In this document: positions 1 to 8,042 of the stretch, piece by piece | Layout of the letters: each line of letters starts with the position of its first letter | Position numbering within the stretch: the first letter of the stretch is position 1 | Assembly (NCBI RefSeq): GCF_046297895.1 | Contig: NZ_JBKBHC010000007.1 | Coordinates: forward strand, 62,001 to 126,000 | Direction: 5' to 3' | Source: Ferrovibrio sp046297895 | GTDB lineage: Bacteria > Pseudomonadota > Alphaproteobacteria > Ferrovibrionales > Ferrovibrionaceae | Length of the DNA stretch: 64,000 bases | Made by a program: the position numbers and the translations under genes | The notes under the pieces: model-generated | Told to the model about the DNA's origin: nothing | Database searches by the model: none | What the model saw: the letters and a program-made list of their open reading frames with translations, nothing else

Positions 1-12
1 GGAAATTCGCGT

Positions 13-1179
13 TTATTTCGCGTCCAGATCGGCCAGCATCTTGCGCAGCTGCTTGGTCGCCGGGGTGACAATGGCGACAAAGTAGGACTCCCGCAGGCGC
101 CGCTGGGCGGCGGCGCCGACGATATAGCCCGAGGCACCGGCATGCAGCATGGCGGCCTGGGCAGCTTTCAGCGACCAGTCGCCGGCCGCCAGGCGGGCCT
201 CGATCACCGCCCGCCAGTAGGCCGGATCGGCCTCGAACGGCGTGGCGGCCAGGCCATGCACGGTTTCGCGCATCCCCGCCAGGGCATCCTCGAACATCGC
301 CGGCTGTTCGGGGATGTATTTGTTGATGTGGCCCAGGCCCTTTTCGGTGCCGCGCATGATGTTGACGCAGCCCTGGATCAGGCCGAAGGCCATGCCGGCC
401 TGCAGCAGGATGAAGCCGGCGCGGATGCGCCTGATGAACCCTTCCACCGGCTCGGCCAGCACCATGCTGTCGGGGATGAAGGCCTTGCGGAAATTCACCG
501 CCATGGTGCGGGTGCCTTCCAGCGCCAGGAAATGGGTGGACTGGCGCAGCACGATATCCTCGCGGCTGCAATCCACCACCGCCATCACGCGGTGCTGCGG
601 CGCGTCGGCCAGTTCGAAGACGGCGCCGAACAGATGGTCGTCGCCCAGATTCGATACCCAAGGCAGGCCGCCGGAAACCTCGTAGCCGCCCTTCACGCGG
701 CGGCCCTTCAGCCGCAGCTGTTCGATGCCGAAAAAGCTTTTCATCGGATTCGACAGGCCGGTGCCGCCCAGCCGCGCGCCCTGCGCCACCTCGCCCAGCA
801 GGGCCTCGCGCGGCGCGGCATTCTGGCTCTGCGCCAGATACCAGGCCAGGGCATCCTGGCACCAGATGCAGAACGCCGTGGACAGGCAGTGTTCGCCGGC
901 CAGAGCCATCGCCTCGATGGCCGTGATCAGGTCGGGCTTCGCCCCGACATGAGCTGTGAAGGCGCCGGCCTGGCCGAAGCTGCGCAGAACCGCATCGGGA
1001 TAGAAGCCTTCATGGTCGATCTTGTGCACCTGCGGCGCCAGGTCGCTGGCGACAATGTCGCGCAAACCGACCAGCAGATCGTCGCGGCCCGCAGGAGATG
1101 CGGCCGGGATCATGCCCGCCGCGGTAACGGGCACCGGTTCCGACAGGGTGGCGGAAGCGAGGGCGGCGGACATGGGCAT
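13..1179 (-). CDS. acyl-CoA dehydrogenase-like flavoprotein
   Basis: A 388-residue protein of the acyl-CoA dehydrogenase fold. It has a helical N-terminal domain, a central beta domain (the GTGLSNPMKSFFG and SGGLPWVSNLGDDH segments resemble the flavin and substrate-binding loops) and a C-terminal helical bundle. It is the last gene of a minus-strand cluster with an OsmC-like protein and an ABC importer of the nitrate/sulfonate/taurine type. In such settings these enzymes are often flavin-dependent monooxygenases or desulfurisation enzymes rather than beta-oxidation dehydrogenases. That role is inference; the substrate cannot be read from the sequence. Only 12 bases follow the stop codon before the window edge, so further operon genes may lie outside. 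Confidence 0.8.
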   Translation of the reverse strand: MPMSAALASATLSEPVPVTAAGMIPAASPAGRDDLLVGLRDIVASDLAPQVHKIDHEGFYPDAVLRSFGQAGAFTAHVGAKPDLITAIEAMALAGEHCLSTAFCIWCQDALAWYLAQSQNAAPREALLGEVAQGARLGGTGLSNPMKSFFGIEQLRLKGRRVKGGYEVSGGLPWVSNLGDDHLFGAVFELADAPQHRVMAVVDCSREDIVLRQSTHFLALEGTRTMAVNFRKAFIPDSMVLAEPVEGFIRRIRAGFILLQAGMAFGLIQGCVNIMRGTEKGLGHINKYIPEQPAMFEDALAGMRETVHGLAATPFEADPAYWRAVIEARLAAGDWSLKAAQAAMLHAGASGYIVGAAAQRRLRESYFVAIVTPATKQLRKMLADLDAK

Positions 1180-1228
1180 CTCCTTGGGCTGCGACGATCG
1201 TCTCTGGAGTCAGCGATGCGGCCGGGCG

Positions 1229-1774
1229 TCAGCCCAGCACGACATCCACGCCGACCGGCTTCATGAAGGTGTTGGCAACCGGCGACCACTTCTTCACATG
1301 CTGGACCAGCTCTTCGAGGTCGGCCTTGGGCGCATCGGCATCCAGATCGACCTTGATGCGCACGGCATCAAAGCCAACCGGCTTGGGCGAAGTGTCGCCG
1401 GTGCCCCAGACGGCGGTGATGTTGATGTCGGCTTCCAGTTCCAGCTCAAGCTTGCGGATGGTGATGTTGCGTGCCACCGCATTGGCATGGATGCCAACGG
1501 CAATGCACGAGCCCAACGCCGCCAGCGAAGCCTCGGAGGGATTCGGCGCGGTGTCGTCGCCCAGCAGGCCCGGCGGCTCGTCGACGATATAGGGCGGCAG
1601 GTTGCGGATGTAGTTGAGATGCCGGAAGCGGCCTTCGGCCACGGTCTTGCACTTCAGCGTCTTGATCGCCTTCGGGTTTTCCTTGCCCTTGGCGATCAGG
1701 TCCATCAGGCCGTTCTTGTCGATCGGGGCGAGACAGCCGGTGATGGCGGTAGCGGGTACGGGATTGGCGCTCAT
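1229..1774 (-). CDS. OsmC family protein
   Basis: A 181-residue OsmC/Ohr-fold protein. The segment LAALGSCIAVG carries the conserved peroxidatic cysteine (Cys90). The C-terminal motif, usually HCPV-NT in the family, reads WSPVANT here (Ser164), so the second, resolving cysteine is replaced by serine. Classical OsmC/Ohr proteins reduce organic hydroperoxides with a Cys pair. Loss of one Cys suggests a different mechanism or a binding role. Two other cysteines (residues 14 and 42) lie near the N terminus. The gene sits between the ABC permease gene (42 bases upstream) and the flavoprotein gene (49 bases downstream), all on the minus strand. Confidence 0.85.
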   Translation of the reverse strand: MSANPVPATAITGCLAPIDKNGLMDLIAKGKENPKAIKTLKCKTVAEGRFRHLNYIRNLPPYIVDEPPGLLGDDTAPNPSEASLAALGSCIAVGIHANAVARNITIRKLELELEADINITAVWGTGDTSPKPVGFDAVRIKVDLDADAPKADLEELVQHVKKWSPVANTFMKPVGVDVVLG

Positions 1775-1816
1775 TATCAGACTCCTTTCAGGGTTTTTCG
1801 TCTTTTTGCGCGGGGT

Positions 1817-2644
1817 TCATCCTTCCCTGGTCCAGCCGTAGCGCTTGATCAGGGTCAGACAGATCCAGTCGAGCAGGAAGCCGACCGCGCCGATCACCAC
1901 CACGATGGCGGCAAGGCGGTCGTATTCCAGGGTGTCGCGTGCGTCGTTGATGGCGTAGCCAAGGCCGCTGGTAACGCCGAGATATTCCGCCGGCACCAGC
2001 ACCACCCAGGCGGTGCCAAGCGCCAGCCGTATGCCGGTGAGCACATCCTGCGCGGCGGCCGGCAGGATGATCTGCAGCAGCATCTGCCACGAGCGCGCAC
2101 CGAGATTGCGCGCCACCTTGAACCAGGCCGGATCGATCTTGCGGATGCCGTTGGCGGTGGCAAAGGTGATCGGCCAGACGGCGGCGGCGAAGATCAGGAA
2201 GACGATGGCGCCCTCCCAGCTTGAGAAGCTCAGCACCGCAATCGGCATCCACGACAGCGGGCTGATCATGCGCAGGAACTGGAACGGCACATGGGTCAGG
2301 TTGCGCAGGGCCGCGATACGCCCGATGGCGATGCCCACGGGCACGCCGACGGCAATCGCCCAGGCCATGCCGCCCAGGATGCGCAGCAGGCTGGGCTGCA
2401 TGGTGGACCACAGGCTGCCGCCAGAGATCAGCTTCCATAAACTCTTGAAGGCCGGGCCGGGCGCGAAGCCGGCGAAATTGGCGGTGGCCGGATTGCCGGC
2501 CACGATCCAGCCACCGATCCACCACAGGCCAAGCAGCAGCCCGATGCCGAGCGCTGCATTGCCCAGCGACGAAAGCCGCGACCGCAGGGCCGGCGACAGC
2601 CCCGGCCGTTTGCGTACCGCCGGCATGTCGAGCGCCAGGCTCAC
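1817..2644 (-). CDS. ABC transporter permease, nitrate/sulfonate/taurine type
   Basis: A 275-residue inner-membrane permease of the SsuC/TauC/NrtB family. It has about six hydrophobic segments and the EAA-like cytoplasmic loop (ARNLGARSWQMLLQIILPAA) that contacts the ATPase. The start is a GTG overlapping the stop of the upstream binding-protein gene by 4 bases (GTGA), which indicates translational coupling; an ATG lies 18 bases further in. With the upstream binding protein and ATPase it completes an importer. The family carries nitrate, sulfonates, taurine, thiamine precursors and similar small solutes. Specificity here is unknown. Confidence 0.88.
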   Translation of the reverse strand: MSLALDMPAVRKRPGLSPALRSRLSSLGNAALGIGLLLGLWWIGGWIVAGNPATANFAGFAPGPAFKSLWKLISGGSLWSTMQPSLLRILGGMAWAIAVGVPVGIAIGRIAALRNLTHVPFQFLRMISPLSWMPIAVLSFSSWEGAIVFLIFAAAVWPITFATANGIRKIDPAWFKVARNLGARSWQMLLQIILPAAAQDVLTGIRLALGTAWVVLVPAEYLGVTSGLGYAINDARDTLEYDRLAAIVVVIGAVGFLLDWICLTLIKRYGWTREG

Positions 2645-3885
2645 AGTGCGATGACCTCCTCGCGGGTGAAGGGATCGCTGCCGGTCGGCACGGTCGGATC
2701 CTTGCGCCAGTCGGGGAACTTGGCCAACGCCTGACGGATGAAGCGGTCGTCGACCAGATCTTTCGCAACGAAATCAGGGTCGAGGCCGCCGAGGAAGGTG
2801 GTGTCGCCCGACACCACGGTCTCGTTCATCGCCTTGACGATCAGTTTCGTGGCCGAGGCATAGGGGAAGCCGTTGAAATCGATGCGGCCATTTTTCCAGT
2901 CGGGATGTTTGATCGCCGGCGGCGCCGCATAGGTGCCGGTGTCATAGAGCGTCATGGCGCGTTCGACCACATCCTGCGGCACCGGCAGGTATTCCATGCC
3001 GTCGCGCGACAGCAGCTTGGCGACTTCCTTCTTGTTGGCACTGGCATAGACCTGCGCCTTCACCACGGCGTTGATCACCTTCTGCGTCCATTCGGACCGC
3101 TCCTTGGTGTCGGCCTCGTGCATGCAGACCACGCAGCAGGGATGGTTCTTCCATATGTCGCCGGTGAAGCGCAGCATCCTGGCGCCGGCACGCAGCTCGC
3201 CCAGGGCGTTGAAGGGCTCGGCAACGATGTAGGCGTCGATCTTCTTGGCCGCCAAGGCCGGCGGCATGTCGGGCGGCGCCATGACCTGCAGGTTGCATTC
3301 ATCGGCCGCCAGAGGCTGACCCTGCTCCCTGATCACGGCCTTCACGCCATTCGCCCGCATGGCCATCTGCAGCACGATATTGTGCATGGAATACCAGTAG
3401 GGCACGGCGACCTGCTTGCCGCGCAGATCGGCGAAGCTGTCGATGCCGGCATCCTTGCCGACCACGATGGCCGAGCCGTTGGTATGCGCCCAGGCCATGA
3501 TCTTGACGGGGAACTTGTTGTTGTAGCGCATCCAGACCGGGATCGGTTTCAGCAAATGCACCAGATTGAATTTCTGCGCGGCGAAACTTTCCACCAGCGA
3601 CGACCATGAGCGGATCAGCGTCGGCTTCTCGGCGACCAGGCCTTCCTCCTTGAAGAAGCCCATGCCATGGGCCACCAGCAGGGCGGTGGCGTCAGTGATC
3701 GGCAGATAGCCGATGCGCACCACATCATCCTTCGGCTGCGCGAATGACAGGCCGGGCTTCAGCGCGCCCATCACGGCCAGGCCGCCGGCCGCCATCAGGT
3801 CGAGATAGCCGCGCCGCGTCAGACCGCCTTTCGCAGCACCGGCGCCATGGTCGATCAGGTTGCCGCTGTCACACTGCTCGCACAT
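2641..3885 (-). CDS. ABC transporter substrate-binding protein, NrtA/SsuA-like
   Basis: About 414 residues, periplasmic binding protein of the nitrate/sulfonate/taurine group. The N terminus carries a twin-arginine-type signal (TRRGYLDLMAAGGLAVMGAL), so export folded through Tat is likely. Ahead of it lies an unusual MCEQC cysteine pair. The ligand-binding region begins at VRIGYLPITDATALLVAHGMGFF. I chose the ATG at 3885 because it overlaps the upstream ATPase gene end by only 17 bases and puts the Tat motif near the N terminus; a longer reading frame up to 3963 would overlap by about 95 bases. The gene belongs to the importer operon with the genes on either side. Confidence 0.85.
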   Translation of the reverse strand: MCEQCDSGNLIDHGAGAAKGGLTRRGYLDLMAAGGLAVMGALKPGLSFAQPKDDVVRIGYLPITDATALLVAHGMGFFKEEGLVAEKPTLIRSWSSLVESFAAQKFNLVHLLKPIPVWMRYNNKFPVKIMAWAHTNGSAIVVGKDAGIDSFADLRGKQVAVPYWYSMHNIVLQMAMRANGVKAVIREQGQPLAADECNLQVMAPPDMPPALAAKKIDAYIVAEPFNALGELRAGARMLRFTGDIWKNHPCCVVCMHEADTKERSEWTQKVINAVVKAQVYASANKKEVAKLLSRDGMEYLPVPQDVVERAMTLYDTGTYAAPPAIKHPDWKNGRIDFNGFPYASATKLIVKAMNETVVSGDTTFLGGLDPDFVAKDLVDDRFIRQALAKFPDWRKDPTVPTGSDPFTREEVIAL

Positions 3886-4699
3886 AGTTCGCCTCGTTTC
3901 TGGTCTGGGAAAGGTCGCTGTCGTTCTCGGCGCGCGGCAGGTGCTGCCCGGTGCTGCCCTCAAAGAGTTTCAGCAGCCGGTCGCGCTCGGCCAGCACGGC
4001 GGGGTCGCCACGATGGCGGTCCTCCGGCAGGTCGATGCGGGTGACCGCGGCGATGCAGCCCGGATTGGCATTCATCACCAGCGCGCAATCGGCCATCAGC
4101 ACGGCTTCGTCGATATCGTGCGTCACCAGCACCAGCGTGATCTTGCGCTCGCGGCAGATACGGCGCACGTCGCGCTGCAAAGCTGCGCGCGTGAAGGCAT
4201 CCAGCGCCGAGAAGGGTTCGTCGAGCAGCAGCACATCGGGCTGCGTGGCCAGCGAGCGGGCCAGCGCCACGCGCTGCTGCTGGCCGCCGGAAAGCTGCAG
4301 GGCCGGCGTGTCATAATGCTCGCCGAGCTGCACCAGCGTGAGGAGATCCTGCACGATGGCGCGGCGTTCGGCCGGCCTGACGCCGGCGAATTTCAGGCCC
4401 AGCGCCGCATTCTCGCCCACGCTCATCCATGGATAGAGCGAGGGCGACTGGAACATCATGTTCCATTTCGGCGACGGGCCGCGCACGATCTCGCCATCGA
4501 TCAGCACCTGGCCCTCGGCAGGCTTGAGCAGCCCGGCGATGATATGCAGCAGGGTGGATTTGCCGCAGCCCGAGCGGCCGATCAGCGCCACGGCCTCGCA
4601 GGGCTGGATTTCGGCCTCGATGCCGCGCAGGGCCGGCTGGCCGCGGCGATACTGGTGGCCGATGCCCTGCAACCGGATATGCGCGCCGGGTTTATACAT
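3869..4699 (-). CDS. ABC transporter ATP-binding protein
   Basis: A 276-residue nucleotide-binding subunit of the SsuB/TauB/NrtD family. Visible motifs are Walker A GRSGCGKST (residues 41-49), the signature LSGGQQQR, Walker B VLLLDEP and the H-loop LVTHDIDEAV. It is the first gene of the minus-strand cluster, so the promoter should lie between 4700 and 5027, shared with the divergent TetR regulator. It supplies energy for the importer formed with the two downstream genes. Confidence 0.92.
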   Translation of the reverse strand: MYKPGAHIRLQGIGHQYRRGQPALRGIEAEIQPCEAVALIGRSGCGKSTLLHIIAGLLKPAEGQVLIDGEIVRGPSPKWNMMFQSPSLYPWMSVGENAALGLKFAGVRPAERRAIVQDLLTLVQLGEHYDTPALQLSGGQQQRVALARSLATQPDVLLLDEPFSALDAFTRAALQRDVRRICRERKITLVLVTHDIDEAVLMADCALVMNANPGCIAAVTRIDLPEDRHRGDPAVLAERDRLLKLFEGSTGQHLPRAENDSDLSQTRNEANYVRAV

Positions 4700-5027
4700 G
4701 GGGGTGGGGCCCCAGCAGGAATGCCGGCAAACTACGCAGGGTATGGCGCGCGGGGTGGATCATCCGGCTTTGCCCTTTCCGTATCACTCCAACAAGAATG
4801 ATCGGTCTATCTACAGCAAGCTTGATGCCAAGTCATGTTTTTCAATGACTTAGTAGTTTCCTATATGCTCCAGCAGCCGCGTTTGACCGTAAAGGATGCA
4901 GTGCCGGCAGGCAGAGGCCGGAATCTTGGGCAATTCCACAGCTCTTATTGCGACTATCCGCCAAGCGGCACCTGGCTTATACAAAGGCCTAGACAGACCG
5001 ATCCGTTCAGAGTCTTCTCGGAGCATC
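4700..5027. promoter_or_regulatory. divergent intergenic region between ABC cluster and TetR gene
   Basis: A 328-base region without a convincing gene. It should hold the promoters for the ABC cluster (leftward) and the TetR gene (rightward). It contains an inverted repeat, AAGTCAT at 4830-4836 and ATGACTT at 4845-4851, separated by 8 bases, in the most AT-rich part. That is a fair candidate for the TetR operator; assignment is inference from position. Confidence 0.5.
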
Positions 5028-5633
5028 ATGCCGCTGCAGCCCACCAGCCCCGAAACCGATGGTACTGCCCAGCCGACCGAACGGCTGCTGAGCACCGCCA
5101 AGCTGCTGTTCTGCCGCGACGGCATCCATGCCACCGGCATCGACCGCATCATCGCCGAGTCCGGCGTGGCGCGAATGACGCTGTACAACCGCTTCGGCTC
5201 GAAGGAAGGCCTGCTCTACGCCGTGCTGGAGCGTGAGGGCGAGGAATGGCGCGACTGGTTCTTCTCGGCCGTGGATGCGGCCGGCCGCACGCCGGCGCAG
5301 AAGCTGAAAGCGGTGTTCCCGGTTTTACGCAGCTGGTTCGAGCGCGAGGATTATTTCGGCTGCGCCTTCATCAATGCCGTGGCCGAGCATGACAAGGGCG
5401 AGACGCGGCTGCGCGGCCTGACGCTGAAGCATAAAGGCGCGGTGCTGGAGTTTTTCGGCCGCCTGGCGCGCGAGGCGGGCATCAATGCCCCCGATGCGCT
5501 GGCGCATCAGATCGGCCTTTTGATGGATGGCGCCATCGTCGCCGCGATGGTGACGCGGCAGCCGGCGATGGCCGATCACGCCGCGGCGGCAGCCGGCGCG
5601 ATCCTCGACGCGGCCCTGCCGAAAGCGGCCTAG
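5028..5633 (+). CDS. TetR/AcrR family transcriptional regulator
   Basis: A 201-residue regulator. The N-terminal helix-turn-helix is clear (RLLSTAKLLFCRDGIHATGI then GVARMTLYNRFGSKEGLLYAV), followed by a helical ligand-binding domain. The ATG at 5028 places the DNA-binding domain at the usual distance from the N terminus; upstream in-frame starts back to 4896 add a tail that lacks family character. It is divergent from the ABC importer cluster and probably represses it. Its 3' end overlaps the hisA stop by 4 bases in a convergent arrangement. Confidence 0.88.
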   Translation: MPLQPTSPETDGTAQPTERLLSTAKLLFCRDGIHATGIDRIIAESGVARMTLYNRFGSKEGLLYAVLEREGEEWRDWFFSAVDAAGRTPAQKLKAVFPVLRSWFEREDYFGCAFINAVAEHDKGETRLRGLTLKHKGAVLEFFGRLAREAGINAPDALAHQIGLLMDGAIVAAMVTRQPAMADHAAAAAGAILDAALPKAA

Positions 5634-6367
5634 GCGGCTTCCTTCAAGGCGGCGGCCGGATCGATGCGGCCGTCATAGAGCGCACGGCCCAGGATGGCGC
5701 CGTCGATGGCCGCCCCTCTGGCGGCTTCCTGCTTGAGCGCGATCACATCCTCGATGCCGGCCAGGCCGCCCGAGGCGATCACCGGGATCGGCACGGCGCG
5801 CGCCATCGCCGCGGTGGCCGCGACATTCACGCCTTTCAACAGGCCATCGCGGTCGATATCGGTGTAGACGATGGCCGCCACGCCGGCATCGACGAATTTC
5901 TTCGCCAGGTCGATGGCATCCAGATCGCTGGCCTCGGCCCAGCCTTCCACCGCCACGCGGCCCGAACGGGCATCGATGCCGACGACGATCTTGCCCGGCC
6001 AGCGCTTTGCGGCGGCCTTCACCAGATCGGGATTGCGCACGGCAATGGTGCCAAGGATCACGCGGGTGATGCCGGCATCGAGCCAGCTTTCGATCGTGGC
6101 CTCGTCGCGGATGCCGCCGCCAAGCTGGATCGGCAGGGTCACCGCCTTGCGAATGGCGCGCACGGCGTCGGCATTGGCCGGCTTGCCGGCGAAGGCGCCG
6201 TCCAGGTCGACCAGATGCAGATAGCGAAAGCCCGCATCCTGCCATTGCCTTGCCTGCGCCGCCGGATCGCGGTTGAAGACCGTGACGCGGTTCATGTCGC
6301 CCTGCTGCAGGCGCACGCATTCGCCGTTCTTCAGATCGATGGCGGGATAAAGATTGAGCGCGGTCAT
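5630..6367 (-). CDS. hisA: phosphoribosylformimino-5-aminoimidazole carboxamide ribotide isomerase HisA
   Basis: A 245-residue (beta/alpha)8 enzyme of histidine synthesis, isomerising ProFAR to PRFAR. The catalytic aspartates lie in LYPAIDLKNGECVRL near the N terminus and in VVGIDARSG mid-protein; phosphate-binding loops read QLGGGIRD and VIASGGLAG. The start at 6367 overlaps the stop of the preceding GNAT gene by 4 bases (ATGA). In most alphaproteobacteria hisF follows hisA directly. Here hisA is followed by the convergent TetR gene, so hisF must be elsewhere. Confidence 0.96.
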   Translation of the reverse strand: MTALNLYPAIDLKNGECVRLQQGDMNRVTVFNRDPAAQARQWQDAGFRYLHLVDLDGAFAGKPANADAVRAIRKAVTLPIQLGGGIRDEATIESWLDAGITRVILGTIAVRNPDLVKAAAKRWPGKIVVGIDARSGRVAVEGWAEASDLDAIDLAKKFVDAGVAAIVYTDIDRDGLLKGVNVAATAAMARAVPIPVIASGGLAGIEDVIALKQEAARGAAIDGAILGRALYDGRIDPAAALKEAA

Positions 6368-6942
6368 TCGGCAACCAGAGCCTTGGTATAGAAATAGCCA
6401 TCCACATAGACGCCATCGACGAAGGCATAATGCGCCTTGGTGCCCCAGCGTTTGTAGCCGGCCTGTTCGCAGAGCTGGATCGCTGCCGTCTGGGTGGCGC
6501 GGAAATCGAGATCGATCTGACGGAAGCCGGCCTCGCGCGCAGTATCCTCCACCACTTTCACCAGGCCGCGGGCCAAGCCATGGCCACGGGCCCAGGGCGC
6601 GATGAAGAAGGTGGTGAGGGTGGCGGAATGCGCCTGCGCCTCGTTGTTGGGCGGCGGGCGCAGCAACTGCGCCGAGCCGACGATCGCACCATCCAGCCGC
6701 GCCACGAACAGGTCGCGCTGCGGCATCAGCAGCACACCGCGCCAGTAGCTTTCCAGCACGCGGCGCGGCGGCACCTTCAACCAGCCGAAGCCATTGCCGT
6801 CGATGATCGCCTTCTCGGCCGCCTCGCACAATTCGTCGATCTCGTCGTCGCCAAGCGACGCCACCTTCTCGACCACCGCATTGGGTTTGATCTGCTGCAG
6901 CTTCACATTCATGGCCTGCTCATCCTCTGGCTTGCCGTTCAT
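6364..6942 (-). CDS. GNAT family N-acetyltransferase in the his operon
   Basis: About 192 residues. The acetyl-CoA binding motif A is visible as TTFFIAPWARGHGLARGLVKVVE, followed by motif B around AIQLCEQAGYKRWG. The gene sits between hisH and hisA with 4-base overlaps on both sides: its ATG at 6942 overlaps the hisH TGA, and its stop overlaps the hisA ATG. It is therefore co-translated with the his genes. A GTG at 6951 and an ATG at 6912 are other possible starts. Substrate unknown. Its position suggests either passenger status or a link to histidine metabolism; neither can be decided from sequence. Confidence 0.85.
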   Translation of the reverse strand: MNGKPEDEQAMNVKLQQIKPNAVVEKVASLGDDEIDELCEAAEKAIIDGNGFGWLKVPPRRVLESYWRGVLLMPQRDLFVARLDGAIVGSAQLLRPPPNNEAQAHSATLTTFFIAPWARGHGLARGLVKVVEDTAREAGFRQIDLDFRATQTAAIQLCEQAGYKRWGTKAHYAFVDGVYVDGYFYTKALVAE

Positions 6943-7586
6943 GGCCGCCACCGCAGGAAATTCGCCAGCAGGCGCAGGCCGGTGGCCTGGCTCTTCTCGG
7001 GATGGAACTGCGTGCCCACCATGTTGGCGCGGCCGATGGCCGCCACCACCGCGCCGCCATAGTCGGCCTCGGCCAGCACCACGGCCGGATCGCTGGGCCG
7101 CAAGTGATAGCTGTGCACGAAATAGGCATGATCGCCCGACGCGATGCCGGCCAGCACCGGATGCTGCGGCTGCAGCAGACGCAGCTGGTTCCAGCCCATG
7201 TGCGGCACCTTCAGCGCCGGATCGGCTGGCCGCAGCAATTCCACGGCACCGTCGATCCAGCCCAGGCCCTTATGCTCGCCATGCTCGCGGCCGACCGTAG
7301 CCATCAACTGCATCCCGACGCAGATGCCCAGGAACGGCTTGCCGCCCTTGATCACCTGCTCGTTCAGCGTCTCGATCATGCCAGGCAGGCTGCTCAGGCC
7401 CCGATAGCAATCGGCAAAGGCGCCCACGCCCGGCAGCACGATGGCATCGGCCGCGGCGACCGTTCTTGTGTCGGCGGTAACGGCAAGGTCAAGGGCGATG
7501 TTGTTTTCATCGGCGGCACGCTGGATCGCCTTGGCCGCCGACCGCAGGTTGCCCGAGCCGTAATCGATCAGGGACAGCTTCATCAC
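6939..7586 (-). CDS. hisH: imidazole glycerol phosphate synthase glutaminase subunit HisH
   Basis: A 215-residue class I glutamine amidotransferase. It releases ammonia from glutamine for the cyclase HisF. The nucleophile Cys89 lies in PFLGICVGMQLM, and the catalytic His-Glu pair in QFHPEKSQ. The N terminus (LSLIDYGSGNLRSAAKA) is typical. The ATG overlaps the stop of the DUF2628 gene by 4 bases. Its partner HisF is not in this window. Confidence 0.96.
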   Translation of the reverse strand: MMKLSLIDYGSGNLRSAAKAIQRAADENNIALDLAVTADTRTVAAADAIVLPGVGAFADCYRGLSSLPGMIETLNEQVIKGGKPFLGICVGMQLMATVGREHGEHKGLGWIDGAVELLRPADPALKVPHMGWNQLRLLQPQHPVLAGIASGDHAYFVHSYHLRPSDPAVVLAEADYGGAVVAAIGRANMVGTQFHPEKSQATGLRLLANFLRWRP

Positions 7587-8029
7587 ACCAGCCTCGGAAA
7601 CGCGTCGGTCTGCTGCGGCGGCAGGACCCGCGGTGCGGGGGCGGCGACCGGCTGGGCCGCCATCGCATGGCCGCGGATAAACCGTTCCTCGGCCTCGCGC
7701 GCATTATCGGCGCGCAGCACGCCCATGAAGCGCCAGCCGCGACGGGCCAGGGTCCAGCGCCGGTAATCCGCCGCCATGGCGCCGATCAGGAAGCTTGTCC
7801 CCAGCGCCAGCACCGTGGCGGCCGGTTCGGCGATATCGCCCAGTTCCAGCGCAACGCCCCAGACCAGGCTGAGTAGCAGATAGCCGGCCAGGCCGAGCCA
7901 GAGGCGATGGCGCAGCAGCCAGAGCGGCGGGAACAATGCCGCCCACCAGGAAAAGCTGCTGCCCACGGCCACGACCTGCGGATCGCCGCCGGTCTTGCCG
8001 GGGCGCTCATGCAAGGTGAAGAAACGCAT
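7583..8029 (-). CDS. DUF2628 domain membrane protein
   Basis: A 148-residue protein with two to three hydrophobic stretches (WWAALFPPLWLLRH, WLGLAGYLLLSLVWGVAL, AATVLALGTSFLIGAMA) and a short basic C-terminal region. It matches the small DUF2628 family often found between hisB and hisH in alphaproteobacteria. The function is unknown. The start at 8029 follows hisB by 13 bases, and the stop overlaps hisH by 4 bases, so it belongs to the his operon. Confidence 0.82.
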   Translation of the reverse strand: MRFFTLHERPGKTGGDPQVVAVGSSFSWWAALFPPLWLLRHRLWLGLAGYLLLSLVWGVALELGDIAEPAATVLALGTSFLIGAMAADYRRWTLARRGWRFMGVLRADNAREAEERFIRGHAMAAQPVAAPAPRVLPPQQTDAFPRLV

Positions 8030-8042
8030 GATTGCCCCGCTT

